Assembly: GCA_903921725.1 (NCBI GenBank)
Contig: CAIXRA010000046.1
Coordinates: 1-60,282, forward strand
Reading direction: 5' to 3'
DNA length: 60,282 nucleotides
From: an uncultured Lentisphaerota bacterium
GTDB taxonomy: Bacteria; Verrucomicrobiota; Lentisphaeria; Oligosphaerales; CAITYL01
Shown here: one piece after another, positions 43,643-51,263 of the stretch
Position numbering within the stretch: the first letter of the stretch is position 1
Layout of the letters: the number at the start of each line of letters is the position of its first letter
The notes under the pieces: model-generated
What the model was told of the DNA's origin: nothing
The model's database searches: none
The model's input: only the letters and a program-made list of their open reading frames with translations
Program-made: the position numbers and the translations under genes

Positions 43643-45439
43643 ATGAACAACTGGTTTGAACTGACCAACCTGGAACTTTCGGTGCTCGACACGGACCTGC
43701 GCGGCGCGGCAGCGGCGCGGCTTGGGCTGAAGCCGGAGGAGATTCGTTCCGTACGCATTCTGCGCCGGAGCATCGATGCGCGCCAGCACCAGAACGTGCG
43801 CTTCCAATACCAGCTCGCCGTGGAGACGCCGGAGGGGTTCCGGCCGCCGGCCGCGGCGAACGCGCAATCGTTTGCGGACGAGTCGGATGCGCTGCAGGAA
43901 CAGATCGAAGCCATTCGGCGGCGGCTGGAGGGGGCAAAGATGGCGCCGGGCAGGATGCCCGTCGAAAGCGGGCGGGACGCCCACGCTCCCGTCTCCACAG
44001 GCCGCCGACCGCAGGCTGCGGAGCTGCGCCCCGTCATCGTCGGTGCCGGGCCGGCGGGGCTCTTCGCCGCGCTGGCGTTCACGGAATGCGGACTCCGCCC
44101 GGTCATCGTCGAGCGCGGCCGGCCCGCGGAGGAGCGCGCGCCGGACGTGGAGCGGTTCTGGGGCGCGGGCGAGCTGGATCCGGAATCGAACATGTATTTC
44201 GGCGAGGGTGGCGCGGGGACGTTCTCCGATGGCAAGCTGAACACGCGCTCGAAAAATCCGGCCGTCACCCGGATCTTGCGCGAGCTGGCCGCCTGTGGCG
44301 CACCGGAGGAGATTTTGTACGACGCCAAACCGCACATCGGCACCGACCGTCTGGTGCAGCTTCTTCCGCGGCTCCGGCAGCGGCTGATTGCCGCCGGGGC
44401 GACGTTCCTTTTCAACACGCGGCTGGACGACATCCGGCGCACGCCCGGCGGCGCGTTGGAAGCACGCCTTGTCTCCGGCGCGGCGGCGCCCCGAACCGCC
44501 CCCAGCCTTGCCCCGCCGTCACACGGCCATACCGCCGCACCGGTTTCCGACACTTGGATTCCGGCGAACCCGCTGGTCGTCGCCTGCGGCCATTCCGCGT
44601 TCGACACCTGGCGCCTGCTGCTGCGGCGCGGTGTGCCGTTCGCGCCGAAACCGACGGCCATCGGCTGCCGTATGGAGCACCCGGCGGAGTTCGTCACGCG
44701 CCATTTTTTCGGCAAAGACCAGCAGGTACTCGCCGTGCTGGGCAACGCGCCGTACAACCTGGCGGTGCCGGTGGCGGCGGGCGCGGCCAGCGCGTACAGC
44801 TTCTGCTGCTGTCCCGGCGGCGAGGTGGTGAGCTGCGCGGCGGCGGCCGGGTTGGTGAGCGTCAACGGGATGTCCTACAGCCGGCGCGATTCGCCGTTCA
44901 CCAATGCGGGATTGGTCACGAGCGTCTCCCCCGAGGAAATGGTTGCCGCGGCTCCCCAACACGCAACGCGCAACACGCAACAGGAAGCACAGATTGAGTC
45001 CATTTTTGCCTGGCGCGAGGCGCTGGAGCGGCGCTGCTTTGAGATGGGCGGCGGCGCGTTCGGCGTGCCGGGCCAGACGGCGTCAGACTTTGCCGTGGGG
45101 CGCGCCACCACGCGCGGACTCCGCACATCCAGCCGCCGGCCGGTTGTGCCTGCGGATTTCGCGTCGCTGCTGCCGCCGCAGGTAGCGGAGCGCCTGCGCG
45201 AGGGGCTGCGCGCCATGGACCGGAAAATCCCCGGCTGGATCCGCTTCGGCGCGCTGCTCGGCGTGGAGACCACCACCAGCTCGCCGGTGCGCATCGTGCG
45301 GACTCCGCAGGGCGGCTGCGAGGGCTGGCCGGAACTGCTGCCCGTCGGCGAGGGGAGCGGTTACGCGGGTGGCATCGTCACCAGCGCGCTCGACGGCCAC
45401 GACACCGTGCTCCGCTGGCTCTCCGCGCCGGCGGGCTGA
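43643..45439 (+). CDS. COG2509-type FAD-dependent oxidoreductase with repeat-derived insertions
   Basis: The 598-residue protein is the 'uncharacterised FAD-dependent dehydrogenase' family. It has an N-terminal alpha/beta domain with RRSIDARQH, the FAD site VIVGAGPAGLFAALAF, then VERG, ESNMYFGEGGAGTFSDGKL, AKPHIGTDRL and VVACGHSAFDTW. The C-terminus has RFGALLGVETTTSSPVRI and GEGSGYAGGIVTSALDG. It is longer than the usual ~530 residues. Three extra stretches lie in loops and coincide with repeats: residues ~101-117 (50-bp repeat), ~292-301 (27-bp repeat) and ~439-447 (AACACGC tandem). The reaction is unknown; the family is widespread in anaerobes. Confidence 0.92.
   Translation: MNNWFELTNLELSVLDTDLRGAAAARLGLKPEEIRSVRILRRSIDARQHQNVRFQYQLAVETPEGFRPPAAANAQSFADESDALQEQIEAIRRRLEGAKMAPGRMPVESGRDAHAPVSTGRRPQAAELRPVIVGAGPAGLFAALAFTECGLRPVIVERGRPAEERAPDVERFWGAGELDPESNMYFGEGGAGTFSDGKLNTRSKNPAVTRILRELAACGAPEEILYDAKPHIGTDRLVQLLPRLRQRLIAAGATFLFNTRLDDIRRTPGGALEARLVSGAAAPRTAPSLAPPSHGHTAAPVSDTWIPANPLVVACGHSAFDTWRLLLRRGVPFAPKPTAIGCRMEHPAEFVTRHFFGKDQQVLAVLGNAPYNLAVPVAAGAASAYSFCCCPGGEVVSCAAAAGLVSVNGMSYSRRDSPFTNAGLVTSVSPEEMVAAAPQHATRNTQQEAQIESIFAWREALERRCFEMGGGAFGVPGQTASDFAVGRATTRGLRTSSRRPVVPADFASLLPPQVAERLREGLRAMDRKIPGWIRFGALLGVETTTSSPVRIVRTPQGGCEGWPELLPVGEGSGYAGGIVTSALDGHDTVLRWLSAPAG
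43944..43993 (+). repeat. 50-bp GC-rich repeat, copy 3, inside the FAD oxidoreductase gene
   Basis: Three differences in 50 nt from copy 2. Here it is read on the opposite strand relative to copy 2 and gives GRMPVESGRDAHAPV. It sits just before the FAD-binding motif, in a linker. Confidence 0.9.
44518..44544 (+). repeat. 27-bp repeat, FAD oxidoreductase copy
   Basis: Matches 40088-40114 with four differences. It lies in a variable loop before VVACGHS. Confidence 0.7.
44958..44983 (+). repeat. AACACGC tandem inside the FAD oxidoreductase gene
   Basis: Units AACACGC-AACGCGC-AACACGC-AACA in a row encode QHATRNTQQ in a loop. The tandem, non-coding-like character of the DNA suggests an inserted spacer repeat. 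Confidence 0.6.
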
Positions 45440-45562
45440 AAAAATCCGGCACCGGACGTTTTCCCGCAGAGGCGCAGAACCGCGCCCTGGAAGACGCTGG
45501 AGCACAGAACCATACAAGCTGTGCGCAAAATGAGGTGCCGGCCTGGAGAAGGAAACAGGGGT

Positions 45563-47545
45563 TCACGCCAGGTACTTGCGGATTTTTTCGGCGATGGCTT
45601 CGGAAGTCAGACCGAATTTCTCGGCGAGGACCTTGGCCGGGGCGGAGGCGCCGAAGTGGTCGAGGCCGATCTTCAGCCCCTTGTCGCCGGCGAAGCGTTC
45701 CCAGCCGAGGGTCAGTCCCGCCTCGACGGTGACGCGCTTCGTGCAGGCGGCGGGGAGCACGCTCTCGCGGTAAGCGGCGTCCTGCTTGAGGAACAGTTCG
45801 ACGCTCGGCATGGAGACCAGGCGGACCTTCTTCCCTTCCTTGCGCAGTGCCTCGACGGAGCGGTAGGCGGTCATCACTTCCGAGCCGGTGGCGATGACGA
45901 TTACCTCGTAGCCGGGGTCTTCGCTGAGGACGTAGGCGCCCTTGGCGACGTTGATGCTGCCGCGGTGCGCCTCGGGGATGTTCTCCAGGTTCTGGCGGGT
46001 GAGGAAAAGGCAGCTCGGGCCCTTGGTGTTGGCGAGCATGGCGGCCCAGCAGTGCGCGGCCTCGAATGAGTCGGCGGGGCGCAGGACGGTCATGTTCGGG
46101 ATGGAGCGGCACATGAGGAACTGCTCGATCGGCTCGTGCGTCGGGCCGTCCTCGCCCACGAAGAAGGAGTCGTGGGTGAAGATGAAGAGCACCTGCTGGT
46201 CCTGGAGCGCGGCGAGGCGCATGCAGGGCTTCATGAAGTCGCTGAACACGGCGAAGGTCGCGGTGTAGGGGATGGCACTGCCGTAGAGGGACATGCCGAT
46301 GGCGGCCTGGCCCATGGCGAACTCGCGGACGCCGTAGTGGATGTTGCGCCCGGCGCGGTTGTCGGCGGTGAACTCGCCGCCGTCCTTGAGGTGCGTCTTG
46401 GTGGAGCCGTTGAGGTCGGCGGAGCCGCCGCTGAGGGCGGGAACGAGCGCGCCCACCTTCTGCATGAGGTCGCCGCTGGACTGGCGGGTGGCGACGTCCT
46501 TGGCCGGAACGGCTTTGAGCAGTTCGGCGAGGAGGTTGGTGGGAACGGCCTTGGTGGTGAGCTGTTCCAGCAGCGCGGCGCCGGCGGCGTTTGCCTGCTT
46601 CCAGGCGTCCAGCTTGGCATTCCAGGCGGCGGCTTCGGCCTTCACTCCGGCGATGCGGGTGTCGCAGGCGGCCTTCACGTCAGCGGGGACGAAGAACGCC
46701 TTGTCGGCCGGGAAGCCGAGGGCGGCCTTGAGCCCGGCGACCTCGTCGGCTCCGAGCGGCTCGCCGTGGGTGTGGTGCGTGCCGGCCTTGGTCGGGGCCT
46801 TGTGCCCGATCTGGGTCTTGCCGATAATCAGGGTCGGGGTGCCGGCGGTGGCCCTGGCGAGGGTCAGCGCGGCGTCGAGCTGCGAGATGTTGTTGCCGTT
46901 GCAGGTCAGCACGCGCCAGCCGTAGGCACGGTAGCGGGCGGCGACGTTCTCGGTGAAGGCGATGGCGGTGCTGCCCTCGATGGTGATGCCGTTATCATCG
47001 TAGAACACGATGAGGTTGTCGAGCTTGAGGTGGCCGGCGAGGGAGGCGGATTCCGCTCCGATGCCCTCCATCATGCAGCCGTCACCGACGAGCGCGTAGA
47101 TCTTCTGGTCGTCGAGCAGCGTCATGCCGGTGCGGGCGGCGAGCTGCTTGGCGGCGACGGCCATGCCGACCGCGGAGGCGACGCCGGTGCCCAGCGGACC
47201 GGTGGTGATTTCGACGCCGGCAGTGTGGCCGACTTCCGGGTGCCCCGGGGTCTTGCTCCCCCACTGGCGGAACTGCGCCAGCTCTTCGGTCGGGAGGCCG
47301 TAGCCGAACAGGTGCAGCAGGCTGTAGGTGAGCATGGAGCCGTGGCCGGCGGACTGAACGAAGCGGTCGCGGCCGAGCCATTTCGGGTTCGACGGATCGT
47401 GGCGCAGGTGTTTGCCCCAAAGCACCGCCGCAAAGTCCGCGCAGCCCATCGGCATGCCGGGGTGGCCGGAATTGGCCTTCTGCACGCCCTCGGCGGAGAG
47501 GACGCGGATGGTGTCGGCGAGCTGGTAGAGCGAGGGGTGGTTCAT
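45563..47545 (-). CDS. tkt: Transketolase
   Basis: The 660-residue thiamine-diphosphate enzyme has the GHPGMPMGCAD and GHGSMLTYSLLHLFGY substrate motifs. Its TPP-binding GDGCMMEGIGAESASLAGHLKLDNLIVFYDDN carries DDN where NN is common, and the central pyrimidine domain has THDSFFVGEDGPTHEPIEQ. An AAGGA lies before the ATG at 47545. The enzyme belongs to the pentose phosphate pathway that would receive ribulose 5-phosphate from Gnd in this window. The preceding spacer (47546-47882) contains a dispersed repeat. Confidence 0.97.
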   Translation of the reverse strand: MNHPSLYQLADTIRVLSAEGVQKANSGHPGMPMGCADFAAVLWGKHLRHDPSNPKWLGRDRFVQSAGHGSMLTYSLLHLFGYGLPTEELAQFRQWGSKTPGHPEVGHTAGVEITTGPLGTGVASAVGMAVAAKQLAARTGMTLLDDQKIYALVGDGCMMEGIGAESASLAGHLKLDNLIVFYDDNGITIEGSTAIAFTENVAARYRAYGWRVLTCNGNNISQLDAALTLARATAGTPTLIIGKTQIGHKAPTKAGTHHTHGEPLGADEVAGLKAALGFPADKAFFVPADVKAACDTRIAGVKAEAAAWNAKLDAWKQANAAGAALLEQLTTKAVPTNLLAELLKAVPAKDVATRQSSGDLMQKVGALVPALSGGSADLNGSTKTHLKDGGEFTADNRAGRNIHYGVREFAMGQAAIGMSLYGSAIPYTATFAVFSDFMKPCMRLAALQDQQVLFIFTHDSFFVGEDGPTHEPIEQFLMCRSIPNMTVLRPADSFEAAHCWAAMLANTKGPSCLFLTRQNLENIPEAHRGSINVAKGAYVLSEDPGYEVIVIATGSEVMTAYRSVEALRKEGKKVRLVSMPSVELFLKQDAAYRESVLPAACTKRVTVEAGLTLGWERFAGDKGLKIGLDHFGASAPAKVLAEKFGLTSEAIAEKIRKYLA

Positions 47546-47637
47546 GGCGGCGGGATTCCTTGGTTCTGTGTTAAAGGGGGAAAATGTTCAACTTTCAACG
47601 CTTTACTCAAGCCGCCCAACGTTCAGCCTTTGCTCAA

Positions 47638-47727
47638 GCCGCCCCAACGGGGCATCACATCATAGCCTGGGGCAACGCCCCAGGAAAAAGAAGCCATAAT
47701 GTTTTCAACCCTGAAGGGGTTGTACAA
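47638..47727. repeat. Dispersed hairpin repeat, copy B
   Basis: About 94% identical over 90 nt to 221-309, with the same two hairpins. It fills the 337-bp spacer between the start of tkt and the end of prfB, in which I see no gene. Confidence 0.85.
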
Positions 47728-47882
47728 CAAATTCCGAACGAACGGCATGCGGCGCAAAAGAACTTTCAACGTTCAACGAACGGCGGCGGAGATGGTTGCG
47801 GTCGCGGAGGCTCCGGCGTTCGGAGCGTGTAGCATACACCGCCAATTTCATTTTTCACACAGAAATATTGCAGGCCACCGCC

Positions 47883-48996
47883 TCACTTCACGCCGGGGCA
47901 TCCTTGGCGGAGGTAGGCCTCGATGAAGCGGTCGAGCTCGCCGTCGAGGACGCCGGCGGTGTCGCTGGTTTCCACATCGGTGCGCAGGTCCTTGACCATC
48001 TGGTACGGCTGGAGGACGTAGGAGCGGATCTGGCTGCCCCATTCGTTGTCCTTCTTCTCGCCGCCGGTGCTGGCCTGTTCCTTGCGCTTGCGCTCCTCCT
48101 CGCGTTCGTAGAGCTTGGCCTTGAGGATCTTCATGGCCTGGGCGCGGTTCTTGTGCTGGGAGCGTTCCTGCTGTGAGGCGACGATGATGCCGCTCGGCAA
48201 ATGCGTGATGCGCACCGCGGAATCGGTCCGGTTGACGTACTGGCCGCCGGCGCCGGAACTGCGGTAGGTGTCCACCTTCAGGTCCTCCTCCTTGATTTCG
48301 ACCTGTATGTCGTCTGTGATTTCGGCGAGGACGTCCACGGCGGCGAAGGAGGTGTGGCGGCGCTTGTTCGCGTCGAACGGCGAGATGCGGACGAGGCGGT
48401 GGACGCCGCGTTCGGCCTTGAGGTAGCCGAAGGCGAACTCGCCGGCAACCATGAGGGTGGCGCTCTTGATGCCGGCCTCATCGCCCATCTGGATGTCGGC
48501 GATTTCGTACTTGAAGCCGTGGCGCTCGAAATAGCGGGTGTACATGCGGAAGAGGATGCTTGCCCAATCGCAGGACTCGGTGCCGCCGGAGCCGGCGTGG
48601 AGGTTGAAAATGGCGTTGTTGCGGTCGAACTTTCCGGAAAGGAAGCTGGCCATCTCGACGGTGTCGAGCCGTTTTTCCAGCGATGCCCAGGCGCCGTCGG
48701 CCTCCTGGAGCATGGAGGACCCGGAGCCCTCCATGGCGACCAGCTCTTCCATGACGGCGAGGTCGTCCGCGGCGGACTGCACGCGGTCGAACTGGATGAT
48801 GGCATTCTTGAGTGCGGCGACTTCCTGGACGGTGGCCTGGGCCTCCTGCTGGCGGTCCCAGAACCCCGGCATGCTCATCCGGCCTTCGAGTTCGGCCTGA
48901 CGGTTGCGTTTGCCGGGGACGTCAAAGAAACCTCCCAAGATGATCCAGGCGCTCGCGCGCCAGGGCCACCTTTTGCTTAAGTTCGTCGCACGTCAC
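47883..48996 (-). CDS. prfB: Peptide chain release factor 2, programmed +1 frameshift
   Basis: RF2 releases peptides at UGA and UAA. The gene is in two frames: a GTG at 48996 begins 24 codons ending CTT before an in-frame TGA (48922-48924). Reading continues after a +1 shift at CTT-TGA-C to give about 370 residues. A Shine-Dalgarno-like GGGAGG (48931-48936) lies three bases before the slippery codon, exactly the known arrangement. The RF2 determinants SPF (RISPFDANKRRHTSF) and GGQ (SSGAGGQYVNRTDSAVR) are intact. The shift allows autoregulation by RF2 level. Confidence 0.95.
48921..48936 (-). promoter_or_regulatory. prfB recoding site
   Basis: Minus strand: GGGAGG, three spacer bases, CTT, TGA, C. 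The internal SD stimulates +1 slippage at the stop codon when RF2 is limiting. Confidence 0.93.
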
Positions 48997-49042
48997 GGAG
49001 GCACCCCTGGTTTTTTGCTTGAGGGTTTCGGGTTGCCGGCTT

Positions 49043-49056
49043 TTCAACCGGTTGAA
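49043..49056. promoter_or_regulatory. 14-bp perfect palindrome upstream of prfB
   Basis: TTCAACCGGTTGAA lies 47 bp upstream of the prfB GTG and about 15 bp from the next foldback arm. It could be an operator; this rests on symmetry alone. Confidence 0.3.
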
Positions 49057-49070
49057 GGGCTGGAATATAA

Positions 49071-49175
49071 GTGCTTATCCGTGAATTAAAAATGCCGCCT
49101 GTCGCGGCGGAAACGGGCCGGTTGCAAGGCGCGAGGATTGAGAATGTCGGGATATTTGATTTCACGGATAAGCAC
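49071..49175. repeat. Foldback element with perfect 15-bp arms
   Basis: GTGCTTATCCGTGAA (49071-49085) and its exact reverse complement (49161-49175) bracket 75 nt between prfB and the DUF374 gene. No gene is visible between the arms. Confidence 0.85.
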
Positions 49176-49287
49176 GATGCCGCCAAGGGCGGGGTTCAAA
49201 AGGGGGCGGATGCCGGTCCGGCCGTTGCGCGCGCCGGGTTTCATCCCCGCCGCGGCCTATATTATCCGCCAATGGAAGGGGAGTTTT

Positions 49288-49989
49288 GTGGCGGACGCAC
49301 CGAAGAGGAAGAAAAAAAAGAGCGTGCCGGGCTGGGCGATCACGCTGGCGGCGTGGATGTTTCGCGCTTTTCGGCACACATGGCGCGTGCGGCGCACGGA
49401 CCGGGCGGGGATTGTTGACGGCGACGGCAAGCCGTGGCCGGTCATCGCCGTGCTTTGGCACAACCGCATTCCGGCGCTCGCGGATTTTATACCGCGTCGC
49501 CTGCAGCGGAAAGCGGCCGGGCTTGCCAGCGCGTCGCGCGACGGTGAGGTGGCGGCGCGGGTGCTCCACGTTTTCGGCTATCAGGCCGTGCGCGGCTCCA
49601 GCAGTCGCGGTGGCTTCGAGGCGTTGCTCGGGCTCCGCAAAACGCTTGAGGACGGCTACACGGTGGCGCTTACCGTCGACGGCCCGCGCGGCCCGCGCTA
49701 TGAGGTGCATCCAGGCGCCGTCATCCTCGCCGAACAGACCGGCATCCCCATCGTCCCATTCGCACTCCGCTCTCCGGATCGCTGGGAGATGAAAGGCTGG
49801 GACCGCATGCAGATTCCGAAGCCGTTCTCCAAGGTGGAGTTCATCATCGGCGATCCGATCGCCATTCCGCCGGACCTGACCCCCGCGCAGCGCCGGGAAT
49901 GGTGCCTGACGGTGCGCGACGCGCTCCTGAAAATCACGGACGACGCACGGGCCGGCCACCCGCCGCCGGACCGCTCTCCGGCCGGGTGA
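49288..49989 (+). CDS. DUF374 lysophospholipid acyltransferase-like protein
   Basis: The 233-residue protein belongs to the DUF374 branch of glycerolipid acyltransferases. WHNRI, SASRDGEVAARVLHVFGYQAVRGSSSRGG and LTVDGPRGPRYEVHPGAVILAEQTGIPIVPF are diagnostic. The start is taken as the GTG at 49288 after AAGGGGAG. An ATG-led frame extends to 49138 but begins inside the foldback element. It is a probable inner-membrane acyltransferase for lipid A or phospholipid in Gram-negative bacteria, and it complements the LpxL-type enzyme at 1561-2514. Confidence 0.88.
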   Translation: MADAPKRKKKKSVPGWAITLAAWMFRAFRHTWRVRRTDRAGIVDGDGKPWPVIAVLWHNRIPALADFIPRRLQRKAAGLASASRDGEVAARVLHVFGYQAVRGSSSRGGFEALLGLRKTLEDGYTVALTVDGPRGPRYEVHPGAVILAEQTGIPIVPFALRSPDRWEMKGWDRMQIPKPFSKVEFIIGDPIAIPPDLTPAQRREWCLTVRDALLKITDDARAGHPPPDRSPAG

Positions 49990-50055
49990 CGCGCGGCCGC
50001 CCAAACGGGACCTCCCGCCTCCGCGCGTGATTGCGTTCACTATTTCAAGCCGTGC

Positions 50056-50084
50056 TTGATTTTCTTCAGCCTTCCCCGTATAGT
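50056..50084 (+). promoter_or_regulatory. Candidate promoter of the pseudopilin-like operon
   Basis: TTGATT (50056-50061) and TATAGT (50079-50084) have a 17-nt spacer; the predicted start is about 50 nt upstream of the first gene. Confidence 0.5.
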
Positions 50085-50141
50085 GGCCATATACAGACAA
50101 CGATGGAAGATTCTCATTTTTGAATCGAAGAGGGGGATGCC

Positions 50142-50612
50142 ATGCAAGGCTATGGCTCAGGCCAATGGCGGAACTGTCGCCGTCGGGCGTTTACGCTCGC
50201 CGAGGTGATGGTCGCCACAGGGGTGATGGCGATTGCGTCGGCGGGCATTTACGGATCCATCGTGGCGTCCAAGCGCATGCTGATAGCAGCCCGGTTCCAC
50301 AATGAAGCCATGTCAGTGGCCATGGATCAGGCGATGTACATCGCCAACGCTTATCCGTACTCGACCTCCGATCCGTCCACCCCCAGCCTTCTCAACTGGC
50401 CGACCATCGCGGCGAACACCACCCCGCCGACGCGGTATGCCATCCCCCAGGCCGTCAGCCCCCTTCTTTTCTCGCGCGGCGGAACGGTCGATGCGGGGGT
50501 GACCATTTTTTCCGACCATGTGCGGATCACCGTCCGCGTCTACTGGGTTGACCGCACGCAGGGCGGAGTTTCCGAAGATGTATACGTCGACCGGTATCAG
50601 ATTTTGAGGTGA
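50142..50612 (+). CDS. Prepilin-type protein 1 (pseudopilin)
   Basis: The N-terminus is a type IV prepilin signal: basic leader, then FTLAEVMVATGVMAIASAGIYGSIV with Glu at +5, so PilD-type cleavage is expected after the RRRA segment. The ~120-residue globular part includes the disordered-looking TSDPSTPS loop. An ATG start at 50142 is preceded by a purine-rich GAGGGGG. It is the first of four co-directional genes with 0-30 bp spacing. It could be a minor pilin or a type II secretion pseudopilin. Confidence 0.82.
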   Translation: MQGYGSGQWRNCRRRAFTLAEVMVATGVMAIASAGIYGSIVASKRMLIAARFHNEAMSVAMDQAMYIANAYPYSTSDPSTPSLLNWPTIAANTTPPTRYAIPQAVSPLLFSRGGTVDAGVTIFSDHVRITVRVYWVDRTQGGVSEDVYVDRYQILR

Positions 50613-50615
50613 TTC

Positions 50616-51233
50616 ATGTGCGCGAGCTGGAAAAAACGCCGGTCCGCCTTCACGCTGGTGGAGATTTTGACCGCCACCGGCCTGTCGGTGATGGTGCTGG
50701 CTGTGCTGGTCAATCTTTTGATTCTGCCGATGCGGGCGTGGCACGACACTTGGCGGACCTGGCTGGTGGACAGCCAGGCCAAAATGGTGCGTGAAAAGTT
50801 GCTTCAGGCGGTGTGTGTCGGCAAGAACGGGGTGGGGCTCCGCATGGCGTCGCCGAGGTCGCCGTCCACCTTCGCGTCGGGGAACTCCATCAACGTCAAT
50901 GTCGACACGCGGCAGTATCCGGTCGCCAAGGACATGTACAACACGACGGCCAACAACGACTACGAACAGTGGGCTCTTGCGTGGAACAGCACCACCAAGG
51001 CGCTGACGGCCACCTGCAACGGCGTGAGCAAGTCGATGATGCCCTCTTCCTCCGTCACGGTCACCGGCATGAGCTTTCAGGTTCCCACCACGCTCTACAA
51101 CGGATCCTCGGTTCCCGTGAAGACGGACGGGACCAACAATTCGCTGGTCGCAACCGGGAGCATGCAGACCAGCTACTGGGGGAAAACCTACAGCCGCTCC
51201 ATCTACATTCAGCTTTATCTTATCAATCCATAG
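50616..51233 (+). CDS. Prepilin-type protein 2 (PulJ/minor-pilin-like)
   Basis: A prepilin signal RRSAFTLVEILTATGLSVMVLAVLVNLLIL starts the 205-residue protein. A tryptophan-rich helix follows (AWHDTWRTWLVDSQAKMVREKLL), then a beta-rich head with many Ser/Thr/Asn. SD GAGGTGA lies in the end of the preceding gene; the stop of gene 1 and this start are three bases apart. The architecture suggests a tip-complex minor pilin. Confidence 0.82.
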   Translation: MCASWKKRRSAFTLVEILTATGLSVMVLAVLVNLLILPMRAWHDTWRTWLVDSQAKMVREKLLQAVCVGKNGVGLRMASPRSPSTFASGNSINVNVDTRQYPVAKDMYNTTANNDYEQWALAWNSTTKALTATCNGVSKSMMPSSSVTVTGMSFQVPTTLYNGSSVPVKTDGTNNSLVATGSMQTSYWGKTYSRSIYIQLYLINP

Positions 51234-51263
51234 AGATGCGGCCTTTGCGTCGGGAGGTGTAAC

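Noticed and set aside
43643..45439. Pseudogene call for the FAD oxidoreductase because of inserted repeats
   Set aside because: All inserts are in frame, lie in loops and leave every family motif intact.
46136..47665. 509-codon plus-strand frame
   Set aside because: Antisense to transketolase and runs into the dispersed repeat.
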